Assembly: GCF_002091715.1 (NCBI RefSeq)
Contig: NZ_BDAG01000014.1
Span: 62,001-126,000, forward strand
Origin: Pseudomonas migulae NBRC 103157
GTDB lineage: Bacteria; Pseudomonadota; Gammaproteobacteria; Pseudomonadales; Pseudomonadaceae
Direction of reading: 5' to 3'
Length of the DNA stretch: 64,000 nucleotides
Within the stretch, counting starts at the first letter, position 1. Each line of letters opens with the position of its first letter. The translations under genes were made by a program, and so were the position numbers. Positions 8,292 to 16,187 of this stretch are shown piece by piece. Below the pieces are notes generated by a model. That model was given only the letters and a program-made list of their open reading frames with translations. It was not told the DNA's origin and did no database searches.

Positions 8292-9386
8292 ATGACGCCC
8301 CTAGAACGATATCAAGCTGATCTGAAACGCCCGGAATTCTTCCATGACGCCGCGCAGGAAACAGCCGTGCGCCATTTGCAGCGCCTGTACGACGATCTGG
8401 TCGCAGCCTCGCAGAACAAACCGGGCCTGCTCGGCAAGCTGTTTGGCAAGAAAGAACAGGCGCCGGTCAAGGGCCTGTATTTCTGGGGTGGCGTAGGCCG
8501 CGGCAAGACCTACCTGGTCGATACCTTCTTCGAAGCGCTGCCGTTCAAGGAAAAGACCCGCACTCACTTCCACCGCTTCATGAAGCGCGTGCACGAAGAG
8601 ATGAAGACGCTCGGCGGTGAGAAAAACCCGCTGACCATCATCGCCAAGCGGTTTTCCGACGAGTCGCGAGTGATCTGTTTCGATGAATTCTTCGTCTCCG
8701 ACATCACCGACGCGATGATCCTCGGTACGTTGATGGAAGAGCTGTTCAAAAACGGCGTGACCCTGGTCGCCACCTCGAACATCGTGCCGGACGGCCTGTA
8801 CAAGGACGGCCTGCAACGCGCACGCTTCCTGCCGGCCATCGCGCTGATCAAGCAGAACACCGAGATCGTCAACGTCGACAGTGGCGTCGATTACCGTCTG
8901 CGTCACCTCGAGCAAGCGGAACTGTTCCACTTCCCGCTCGACGAAGCGTCCCACGAAAGCTTGCGCAAGAGCTTCCGCGCCCTGACGCCGGAATGCACGG
9001 CGGCCATCGAAAACGATGTGCTGATGATCGAGAACCGCGAAATCCGTGCGTTGCGCACCTGCGATGACGTGGCCTGGTTCGACTTCCGCGAACTCTGCGA
9101 CGGCCCACGCAGCCAGAACGATTACATCGAACTGGGCAAGATCTTCCACGCCGTGCTGCTCAGCGGTGTCGAGCAGATGAGCGTCACCACTGACGACATC
9201 GCCCGACGCTTTATCAACATGGTCGACGAGTTCTACGACCGTAACGTCAAGCTGATCATTTCCGCTGAAGTCGAACTCAAAGACCTCTACACCGGCGGTC
9301 GCCTGAACTTCGAGTTCCAGCGCACCCTCAGCCGTTTGCTGGAAATGCAGTCACACGAATTCCTGTCCCGGGCGCATAAGCCGTAG
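8292..9386 (+). CDS. zapE: Cell division ATPase ZapE (AFG1/LACE1 family)
   Basis: A 364-residue P-loop ATPase. Walker A GGVGRGKT is at residues 66-73, Walker B and the adjacent acidic residues are in VICFDEFFV at about 136-144, and the sensor region is VATSNIVPDGLYKDGLQR. The sequence is of typical length and matches the AFG1 family throughout. In E. coli ZapE binds FtsZ and destabilises Z-rings under some conditions; the mitochondrial relatives act in protein quality control. It is monocistronic here, with a terminator immediately after. Confidence 0.92.
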   Translation: MTPLERYQADLKRPEFFHDAAQETAVRHLQRLYDDLVAASQNKPGLLGKLFGKKEQAPVKGLYFWGGVGRGKTYLVDTFFEALPFKEKTRTHFHRFMKRVHEEMKTLGGEKNPLTIIAKRFSDESRVICFDEFFVSDITDAMILGTLMEELFKNGVTLVATSNIVPDGLYKDGLQRARFLPAIALIKQNTEIVNVDSGVDYRLRHLEQAELFHFPLDEASHESLRKSFRALTPECTAAIENDVLMIENREIRALRTCDDVAWFDFRELCDGPRSQNDYIELGKIFHAVLLSGVEQMSVTTDDIARRFINMVDEFYDRNVKLIISAEVELKDLYTGGRLNFEFQRTLSRLLEMQSHEFLSRAHKP

Positions 9387-9408
9387 GACGATTCGGAAAA
9401 TAAAAAAA

Positions 9409-9435
9409 AGGGCCTGCATTTGCAGGCCCTTTTTC
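9409..9435 (+). terminator. Terminator after zapE, possibly bidirectional
   Basis: Perfect stem AGGGCCTGCA / TGCAGGCCCT with a short loop, preceded by A8 and followed by T5. The A-tract could also stop minus-strand transcription arriving from the asparaginase-like gene. Confidence 0.9.
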
Positions 9436-9451
9436 GCTCACCGCAGATCCT

Positions 9452-9536
9452 CTGTAGGAGCGAGCTTGCTCGCGATGGTGTGTCAGTCGACATCAATGCT
9501 GCTGATTCTCCATCGCGAGCAAGCTCGCTCCTACAG
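9452..9536. repeat. REP pair (REPIN), GCGAGCAAGCTCGCTCC type
   Basis: Arms 9452-9478 and 9510-9536 are inverted copies of GTAGGAGCGAGCTTGCTCGC. It lies between the zapE terminator and the end of the asparaginase-like gene. Confidence 0.85.
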
Positions 9537-9544
9537 GGGGAGTG

Positions 9545-10525
9545 TCAGTCTTTTGAGAGATAACTCGCCAGTCGATGTTGCTGCTGGCAACCCACGAGCA
9601 GCCACAGCAAAATCCTGGCTTTACGTGGGCACAGAAACCCGGCCATCGACGCACCTTTACGGATCAGGTCCATCTCGCCACCCATAAAACCGTAGGTAGA
9701 TTGCGCGGTAGGGCCGGATCCGGTCCGGGTTGCAATGATGACCGGGATTGTTCCGGCGATAGTTTCGATCACACCAGCCCAGTTCTCGGGAACGTGTCCA
9801 GCACCAAATCCCGCAATCACAAGCCCGTCGTAGGCGAGTTCGATGATGTTTTCCAGCATAAGGCTGTCTGCGGAAAGCGACGCTTCCAGCAGGGCGATTC
9901 GCTGCGTTGTGTGCTGCGGCAGCGGTAAAACCTTCCGCTGGGTCGGCGGGTGCAAATAGTGGATGGCGTTTTCCACGAGCATGCCGGCAGGACCGACTAT
10001 GGGGGAGGAAAACGCCTGCAACGCCAATGAATCGGTTTTGCGGACGACGCTCGCGGAGTGAATCTGTCCGTTCATCACCACTTGAACGCCTCGCTGTCGG
10101 CTTTGCGCAGCCAGCGCTACCCGGCAGGCATCCAGTAGATTCGCGGGCCCATCGGCACCCGCACTTGCCGCTGAACGCATGGCACCGGTCAGGACCAGTG
10201 GTTGGTCGTGATCCCACAAGAAGTCGAAAAAAGTTGCGGTTTCCTCGAGGGTGTCCGTGCCTTGGGTGATGACAACACCGACTGCACCTTGCCTGATCTG
10301 GAAACTGGCCCAGGAAAGAACGCTCAGCAAGAACTCGAAATCCAGTGAGGCGCTTGGCAACAATCCGAGCGTTTCAACGTTGACCCGTGCCAGTGTCGCC
10401 AGCTCCGGAACCGAGTCCAACAGGACTTCTCCGCTGATGATCGGTGTAACACCTTCACCAGCGTTCATGGCTTGCATGCTCACGGTGCCGCCAAGCGCCG
10501 CAATGGCCAGTTTGGGCAGTTCCAT
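9545..10525 (-). CDS. Asparaginase-like amidohydrolase
   Basis: A 326-residue member of the type I/II L-asparaginase/glutaminase fold. It has first-site Thr14 in LGGTVSM, the second-site pair Thr90-Asp91 in ITQGTDTLEE, TGAMR at 113-117, and Lys163 in VRKTDS. These match the catalytic Thr-Lys-Asp set. The position of the usual active-site Tyr (Tyr25 in E. coli AnsB) falls in GVTPII, with no Tyr there. No signal peptide is visible, so it is probably cytoplasmic. The ATG at 10525 has AGCGAGG upstream; the frame extends further but without a better site. It is the last gene of a minus-strand run with a membrane protein, an amidase and a flavin oxidase, which suggests amide hydrolysis in that pathway. 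Substrate unproven. Confidence 0.8.
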   Translation of the reverse strand: MELPKLAIAALGGTVSMQAMNAGEGVTPIISGEVLLDSVPELATLARVNVETLGLLPSASLDFEFLLSVLSWASFQIRQGAVGVVITQGTDTLEETATFFDFLWDHDQPLVLTGAMRSAASAGADGPANLLDACRVALAAQSRQRGVQVVMNGQIHSASVVRKTDSLALQAFSSPIVGPAGMLVENAIHYLHPPTQRKVLPLPQHTTQRIALLEASLSADSLMLENIIELAYDGLVIAGFGAGHVPENWAGVIETIAGTIPVIIATRTGSGPTAQSTYGFMGGEMDLIRKGASMAGFLCPRKARILLWLLVGCQQQHRLASYLSKD

Positions 10526-10604
10526 GTGGATACCTCGCTTGTTGGATTGAAAAAGCGGCTGTATCCGGACCGGAGCCCGCGATACAGCCGGATGGCAGAG
10601 CAAG

Positions 10605-11801
10605 TCAGCTGGCTATCAGCAGTCCGATAAACGGAATGATCAGCAGAGTGCTGATGGCCATGGACAGGACGTTGCCGATGTAGGCATGCATATCGGCGGG
10701 CAACCTTTTGGCAATCGCGCAGGCCAATGGCGGCGCAATCAGGGCGCCTAGCAGTGCACTCATGACAATGACCTGCCAGCTGCCGCCATAGGTCAGGATC
10801 GCTGCCGGCACGACTGAGACCAGTGGAACGTAGGTGGGGTACCAGCCGTGCGACATCCATTGTCGACGCCAGATCAAGACGCCTATTGCCGAGGTCAATG
10901 CCTGTGCGCCAATCAGCTGTGGTAGCAGACCGGAACCGTATACCGGACTTATCGGGTTCAGGGTGTAAGCCAGCAGTGCACCCGCTATCAGGCCGAGGCT
11001 CGCTAATTCATTGCCAAAGAACGGCGCTTCCGAAAAGTCAGCCAGGACCCGCCGCAGGCTCCAGATAACACCGTAATCCGGTGTTTTTGTGGGCAAGGAA
11101 GGTGGAGCGGAAGGCTTCACGGGTGCTTCGGACTTCATGAGGCTCGGAACGTAACGACAGAGCAGAAAAGCGAAGACGCTGGCGACCGCCATGCCCGATA
11201 CGTTACCGATCACGGCCGGCAAACCCAGTGGATTGCAAACATAGTTGACGATCAGCAGACACATTGGCGTGACGAACACTGCACCCATGATTGCGCCGTT
11301 GACCGCCACCTTCCAGCCGCCACCAAACATTAGCACCATCGCGGCCGGCAACGAAACAAAGGCTGCAAACGTGGGCTGCCAAGTGGTAGCCGTCACCGTC
11401 CAGCCCCAGAGCAGGTTGCTCAGCAGCAGTCCGAGCAGTGAACTGGTGATCAACCACGGCCATAGTCCGCTGCCGTAGGAAATGGCAAAGCCTTGCCAGC
11501 GTTTTCCCGTTCGATTCGCCCAGTAGGCCAGGTAAGCGCCCGCCAGCAGCCCGATTGAGGCGAACTCGTGTTTGTAGAACGCTACTTCGCTGATGTCTCC
11601 CAATACCCAACGCAACCAGGCACTCGGTTCGGGAAGGCCTGACAGCATGTCGCTGTAGCTTGGCCAGTGAGCTGACCAATAAGAACGGTTAGTGAATGAA
11701 AGCCAGACAATCAGCAGAATCGCGCCGAGTATCAGCAGGAGGATTACCGCATCGAACGGCGATTTGCGGGGCAGTTGTTTTTCTTCAGTCGTACTTTCCA
11801 T
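10605..11801 (-). CDS. Internally duplicated polytopic membrane protein, family not recognised
   Basis: A 398-residue inner-membrane protein with about 11 hydrophobic segments: one at the N-terminus (about 18-36), then two homologous five-segment units at about 62-220 and 247-395. The units align clearly: YGSGLWPWLI (109-118) with YGSGLLPQLI (288-297); WQPTFAAFVSLPAA with WYPTYVPLVSVVPAA; GGGWKV with GGSWQV; VIGNVSGMAVAS with YIGNVLSMAIST. A Pro-rich linker joins them. Start: the ATG at 11801 has AGGGGAG eight bases upstream; an ATG at 11819 overlaps the amidase stop as TGATG. Its position between the amidase and asparaginase-like genes suggests a transporter for the pathway substrate or product, which is inference only. 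Confidence 0.7.
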   Translation of the reverse strand: MESTTEEKQLPRKSPFDAVILLLILGAILLIVWLSFTNRSYWSAHWPSYSDMLSGLPEPSAWLRWVLGDISEVAFYKHEFASIGLLAGAYLAYWANRTGKRWQGFAISYGSGLWPWLITSSLLGLLLSNLLWGWTVTATTWQPTFAAFVSLPAAMVLMFGGGWKVAVNGAIMGAVFVTPMCLLIVNYVCNPLGLPAVIGNVSGMAVASVFAFLLCRYVPSLMKSEAPVKPSAPPSLPTKTPDYGVIWSLRRVLADFSEAPFFGNELASLGLIAGALLAYTLNPISPVYGSGLLPQLIGAQALTSAIGVLIWRRQWMSHGWYPTYVPLVSVVPAAILTYGGSWQVIVMSALLGALIAPPLACAIAKRLPADMHAYIGNVLSMAISTLLIIPFIGLLIAS

Positions 11802-11818
11802 CCGTTTTGCTCCCCTCA

Positions 11819-12706
11819 TCAACGCGGCAGACATGGATGTTGGGTGTAACCGAGCATCTGGTCGTAGAGGTCGGTTCGACGGTCGCGATGCAGATCGTTC
11901 AGGTCGTTCCAGATTGGCGCGCTGCGGGAGCTGGTCAGGTCGATGTCGGCAAACAGGATTTCTTGTTGGTCCGCCGAGGCGACAGCACCAATCGGCCAGC
12001 CATTGGTTCCGGCAATCAGCGAGCAGCCGAGATAGCGAGCCCCTCGCTCTTCGCCGATTCGACTGGCCGCGGCGATAAACACATTGTTTACATGGGCGGC
12101 AGTCATCGTCAGGTACGACGCCATGCACTTGCCGGCGTCATCAAATAGGGGCGGCGGCGTCCAGACCCAATTGTTCAAGCTGCAAATGATGTCTGCCCCT
12201 TGCTGGCTCAGAATTCGCGGCACTTCGGGGAACCAGATGTCCCAGCAGATCAACAAACCGATTCGACCGATCGGTGTATCGAAAACCGGAAAACCCAGAT
12301 CGCCTGGCGTGAACCACAGCTTTTCAAGATTCCACAAATGAGCTTTTCGATACTTGCCGATAAAACCGTCAGGTCCGACCAGAACACCGGTATTGAACAG
12401 TCGCATGCCGTCGCGCTCGGACAGACCGGCCACCAGGTAAACCTTGTGCTGACGGGCGAATTCCATCCAGGTTTGCACGCTTGTGCCGCCGGGAATCATT
12501 TCCGAGTGGTCAAACGCATCCTGTCGATTGCTGAAGAAATACCCGGTATTCGAGAGTTCAGGCAGGACGATGAGGTTCGCCCCGCCGTTTACAGCTTCCA
12601 GCGCCAATTGCAGGCTGCGATGCAGATTTCCTTCTCGATTGTCCACGCCGACCTGAGGGTCGAATTGCACGACTGCTACACGAACAGGGCTTGTTGGCTC
12701 ACTCAT
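11819..12706 (-). CDS. Nitrilase-superfamily amidase (carbon-nitrogen hydrolase)
   Basis: A 295-residue CN-hydrolase with the complete catalytic triad: Glu50 in VLPELSNTG, Lys121 in KYRKAHLW and Cys154 in LICWDIWFPE. A second conserved Glu is in the loop after DIWFP. These cytoplasmic enzymes hydrolyse amides, carbamoyl compounds or nitriles through a Cys thioester; the DavA 5-aminovaleramidase of Pseudomonas lysine catabolism is a member. The ATG at 12706 has AGAGG upstream and removes a 29-residue non-family extension. Its stop overlaps a possible ATG of the downstream membrane-protein gene (TGATG). The oxidase gene 145 bases upstream would supply an amide, making this the likely second step. 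Confidence 0.85.
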   Translation of the reverse strand: MSEPTSPVRVAVVQFDPQVGVDNREGNLHRSLQLALEAVNGGANLIVLPELSNTGYFFSNRQDAFDHSEMIPGGTSVQTWMEFARQHKVYLVAGLSERDGMRLFNTGVLVGPDGFIGKYRKAHLWNLEKLWFTPGDLGFPVFDTPIGRIGLLICWDIWFPEVPRILSQQGADIICSLNNWVWTPPPLFDDAGKCMASYLTMTAAHVNNVFIAAASRIGEERGARYLGCSLIAGTNGWPIGAVASADQQEILFADIDLTSSRSAPIWNDLNDLHRDRRTDLYDQMLGYTQHPCLPR

Positions 12707-12851
12707 TGTTGATGACCTCTTTTTATTGTTATTCACGCTGTTGAATTGCGTGCCTATAAGAGGTGAATCAGTAGATCGGAGTAAGTCAGTCACTTCCGTT
12801 TAGGTTGTAGTCCGGATCCCAATCAGACCCGTTCGGGGCTCGTGCAAGTGA

Positions 12852-14798
12852 TCAGGCCCTGACGTTGTAGTGTGGATAGTCGTTCAAGGAAAACCCGCCA
12901 TTGAAGGTCGCAGACGTTTTATTGCAGATGTGAATGACCGCATCAACGGCACCCCGGAAACAAGGCTCCGTCCAGCCGGCATCGACTGAAAATGACTCCC
13001 CAGACAAGTACAGGCCTGAAACATGCGCCAAGTCTCTGTTGTACTTCATCAGGCTTACGGCGTCGTAGTAGGTGCCGGGCCGGTACAACTTTGCGCAGCC
13101 CAGTGCATTTTTATCGGTCATCCAGCGTTGAACCACGGCTTGATCAAGCCCGATGTAGGGAGAGATTCTCTCTTGGATATTGGTGGCGTTCACAAGGATT
13201 CGGTCCAGCTCTTTGGCGCATTTGCTCACCAGTTCCTTGTCGGTAAATGAGGCCAGCTTGGTGGCATCGTCCTCCCATGTGTAACTCAAAAGGATGCAGT
13301 CATAGCTGTAGGTATCGTTGTATCGGTAGGTATAAACGTCATGGATAAAACTGTCGGTGACAATGGCTTGCGGGATTTTGCTGTTTTTCGAAAGGAAGGA
13401 TTTCTTTAGCGGGGCGAAGACTTTGCAGCTGGTTTCCCAATGCGCCGTTTTATAGGCATTGATCGTCTCGAAAGGCAGCATTTGCGGCGTGAAGTTTTCA
13501 AGCTTGATCCGGGTTTCGATCAACCAGGAAGGAAGGGTCATGATGACCGAATCAAAGTCTTCGAACTGTTCCTGGAAGTGCTCGGCTTGGCTGTGTTTCC
13601 AGTTGTAGTAGACGCGTATTTTCTGATCGGGCAGTTTTTTGAGTTTTGTGACGGACGAGTCCGTCAGCAAACCGCTGCCCCGTTCACTGCAATGATCGTA
13701 GAAAGACTTTCCGGTTTCCGCGGTTTTCAAGAACAGCAGGCATTCGTCCAGCGCGGCCAGTCCGATGTAACGTGGGCCGTCGAAAGTCAGCCCTTTTGAA
13801 TCAAATACGGCTGTGCTCTGCAGATAAGGTGAAGCCAACGGATCGCCCTGAGAATCTACCCGGCCATGGATCAGTTGCAACTGGCTGCTGAACCCGAAAA
13901 TCGCAGTACGCAGGGGATAAAGAGAGCAGACATCATAAAACGCTCCCCAGCTGCCGTCGCCAATACCGATGGCATAGAAAATGGCCGACTCTTGTGCGGA
14001 CATTCCCATACCGCCAAAGTCTCCCGGCGAGCGTTCGTCCCACTCTTCCAGGGCCGGCATACTCACCAGGTCGCGAAAGGAAATGCTTTCGTATTTTTCG
14101 ACGATTGCGGCCCATAGGGTTTCCCATTCCTGGCTGGCGTAGACTTCTGCGACGTGCTGGGTCATCCGGTCGGCAAAGGCCTTCCACTTGGCATAAACTT
14201 TCTGCAGTTCATCGCCGGGAGGCGGTGTCTGCCCATCTTCATTTTTCCAGATGAGCATTTGCGGAGTCTGTCCGTCGCCCATGCTGCCCTCTCGCAGATA
14301 GATACCGGTCGACGTCACCCATTGACTTCCGGGATTGGCGAAATCCGAAAATGCCAAATCAAAGGTCTTCGCGTAGTAGGCCATCAGCGAACGGCCGTCT
14401 GTCGGTGATTCGTCTGCCCTGTTGAAGAAGGGCATGCGCATTGCGCCCATTTCAAAAGGTGTGTGGCTGATCGAGGAGCGCTGGCTTCCAGCAACGGTCA
14501 GGTGGCGGCCGCCAATTCTCCTGGATTGTTCAATGAGGGTGATATCGGTAAAGCCGCAACGATAGAGTTCTCTGGCGGCAGTAAGTCCGGTGACACCTGC
14601 GCCGATGATGCAGATTTTATGGTGTGGGTTGGTTGCCTTGGCGATGCCGTTTTCCTGTTCGACCAGTGCTCGATAGTCGAAACAGAGGTCGGGGGGATTT
14701 GGAAAACGCCCCGTCCATTTGTTGTCAGTCGAGCGCTTTGATCGAGCGGCAGTCTTGGTCGCGTGTGCCGGGTATTCGTAGCTTGATCCGATGGTCAC
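12852..14798 (-). CDS. Flavin-dependent L-amino-acid oxidase/2-monooxygenase (amine oxidase family)
   Basis: A 648-residue FAD enzyme. A dinucleotide-binding motif IIGAGVTG at 64-71 is followed by Glu90 for the ribose. Then come GGRHL and an EMGAMRMP segment typical of L-amino-acid oxidases and Trp/Lys/Phe 2-monooxygenases, and a C-terminal FAD-contact segment (LYLSGESFSVDAGWTEPC). Family members oxidatively deaminate or, like IaaM, DavB and the phenylalanine enzyme of Pseudomonas, decarboxylate an amino acid to the amide. About 58 residues precede the FAD domain. The GTG at 14798 is preferred because AGGGAAG lies about 8 bases upstream; an alternative start at 14930 has no such site. The amidase downstream favours the monooxygenase activity (inference). 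The substrate cannot be read from sequence. Confidence 0.78.
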   Translation of the reverse strand: MTIGSSYEYPAHATKTAARSKRSTDNKWTGRFPNPPDLCFDYRALVEQENGIAKATNPHHKICIIGAGVTGLTAARELYRCGFTDITLIEQSRRIGGRHLTVAGSQRSSISHTPFEMGAMRMPFFNRADESPTDGRSLMAYYAKTFDLAFSDFANPGSQWVTSTGIYLREGSMGDGQTPQMLIWKNEDGQTPPPGDELQKVYAKWKAFADRMTQHVAEVYASQEWETLWAAIVEKYESISFRDLVSMPALEEWDERSPGDFGGMGMSAQESAIFYAIGIGDGSWGAFYDVCSLYPLRTAIFGFSSQLQLIHGRVDSQGDPLASPYLQSTAVFDSKGLTFDGPRYIGLAALDECLLFLKTAETGKSFYDHCSERGSGLLTDSSVTKLKKLPDQKIRVYYNWKHSQAEHFQEQFEDFDSVIMTLPSWLIETRIKLENFTPQMLPFETINAYKTAHWETSCKVFAPLKKSFLSKNSKIPQAIVTDSFIHDVYTYRYNDTYSYDCILLSYTWEDDATKLASFTDKELVSKCAKELDRILVNATNIQERISPYIGLDQAVVQRWMTDKNALGCAKLYRPGTYYDAVSLMKYNRDLAHVSGLYLSGESFSVDAGWTEPCFRGAVDAVIHICNKTSATFNGGFSLNDYPHYNVRA

Positions 14799-14948
14799 TG
14801 TTGATCTTCCCTGATGTTGATAGCAGGGAAGAATGCTGGGCTTTTTCAGGGACAGTGTCTGTGGGCAGAATCGGGGGCTTTGTCGTTCTGTTTTCCGTGA
14901 TTTGCGTAGGAAAGTGCATTGCCAATCCACTGTGTATGCAAATCCCAG

Positions 14949-15043
14949 TGTGGGAGCGAGACCGGCTTGCCGGCGATAACGGTGTCAGTCACATCATTGC
15001 TGAATGTGCCGACGCAATCGCGGGTAAGCCCGTTCCCACAGGG
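14949..15043. repeat. Degenerate REP pair
   Basis: Left arm GTGGGAGCGAGACCGGCTTG at about 14949 and right arm ending GCCCGTTCCCACAGG at about 15043 are imperfect inverted REP arms. They fill most of the 248-base gap between the oxidase gene and the end of the GlxA-type regulator gene. Confidence 0.65.
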
Positions 15044-15046
15044 GGT

Positions 15047-16042
15047 TTATGCAGCCTGCTGAAACTGCTGCCGATACTGGTTCGGCGACAATTCCGTGTG
15101 CTGGCGGAACAGTCGCGCGAAGAAGCTAGCATCGTCATATCCGACTTCATAACTGATGGTCTTGATGCTTTTGCGACTGCCGGACAGCAAGCCCTTTGCC
15201 GTTTCAATGCGCAGGCGTTGCAGGTAATGCAGCGGCTTGTCGCCGGTGGCGGTCTGGAATCGGCGCATGAAGTTGCGGATGCTCATGCCGTGCTCGCGCG
15301 CCACGTCTTCGAAGCGGAACTTGTCGGCGAAATGCTCTTCGAGCCAGTGCTGGATCTGCAGGATGATCACGTCCTGGTGCAGCTTCTGCCCGCCGAAACC
15401 GATGCGTCCCGGTGAATAGCTGCGCTGCACTTCATAGAGAATGTCGCGGGCCACGGCCTGGGCCACGTTGGCGCCGCAGAAGCGCTCGATCAGGTAGATG
15501 TAGAGATCGCACGCCGAGGTCGTGCCGCCGGCGCAATACAGGTTGTCGGCGTCGGTCAGGTGCTTGTCCTGATTGAGGTGAACCTTCGGAAATCGTTCGG
15601 CAAAGGCGTTGAAGAAGCGCCAGTAGGTGGTCGCTTCCTTGCCATCGAGCAGCCCGGCTTCGGCGAGCCAGAACACCCCCGTGGCCTCACCGCAGAGTAC
15701 CGCGCCGCGCGCATGTTGCTGGCGCAGCCACGGCAGGACCTGCGGGTAACGTTGGCAAAGGGTTTCGAAATCGTCCCAGAACGCCGGGAGGATGATGACG
15801 TCAGCGTTTTCCAGGCCGCCGTCCACCGGCATGATCACATCGCTGAAGCTGTTCACCGATTTGCCGTCGGGGCTGACCAGCCGCGTTTCGAACGCCGGTG
15901 TCAGGCCCTGGCCCAGTTGTTTGCCGTAGCGCAGGCTGGCCAGGTGAAAGAAATCCTTGGCTTGCATGAGGGTGGAAGCGAAAACCCGGTCGATAGCCAG
16001 GATGCTGACGCGCCGCAGGGGCGTGGAGACTTGGTTAGACAT
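15047..16042 (-). CDS. GlxA-family transcriptional regulator (DJ-1/PfpI-like plus AraC HTH)
   Basis: A 331-residue regulator. Residues about 10-190 form a DJ-1/PfpI (class I glutamine amidotransferase-like) sensor domain, with the reactive-Cys region in GAVLCGEATGVFWLAEAGLL. About 225-325 is an AraC-type double helix-turn-helix (FEDVAREHGMSIRNFMRRFQ, then ETAKGLLSGSRKSIKTISYE). Relatives such as ArgR, GbdR and CdhR of Pseudomonas activate catabolic genes for amino acids, glycine betaine and carnitine. It is divergent from an acyl-CoA dehydrogenase gene across 145 bases, so control of that gene is likely. It also lies upstream of, and on the same strand as, the oxidase-amidase block. Ligand unknown. 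Confidence 0.88.
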   Translation of the reverse strand: MSNQVSTPLRRVSILAIDRVFASTLMQAKDFFHLASLRYGKQLGQGLTPAFETRLVSPDGKSVNSFSDVIMPVDGGLENADVIILPAFWDDFETLCQRYPQVLPWLRQQHARGAVLCGEATGVFWLAEAGLLDGKEATTYWRFFNAFAERFPKVHLNQDKHLTDADNLYCAGGTTSACDLYIYLIERFCGANVAQAVARDILYEVQRSYSPGRIGFGGQKLHQDVIILQIQHWLEEHFADKFRFEDVAREHGMSIRNFMRRFQTATGDKPLHYLQRLRIETAKGLLSGSRKSIKTISYEVGYDDASFFARLFRQHTELSPNQYRQQFQQAA

Positions 16043-16187
16043 AATTCAACTTTATTCTTATAGGGGAAAGTGGTCACCAGACGGCTGGATCGTCTTATTT
16101 TTTGTCGGATGTGTCCAGTGTCCTGTATCGGATGCGGGGCTTAGTCTCTGAAGGTCAATTCCTTCTAACAATAACGACAGGTGCCGC

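Noticed and set aside
5436..9536. Repeated palindromes considered as CRISPR repeats
   Set aside because: They occur as isolated inverted pairs kilobases apart without regular spacers or cas genes; they are REP elements.
12707..12851. A separate promoter or operator between the oxidase and amidase genes
   Set aside because: The 145-base gap has no clear box pair or inverted repeat; the two genes could be one transcript or two, and the sequence does not decide.
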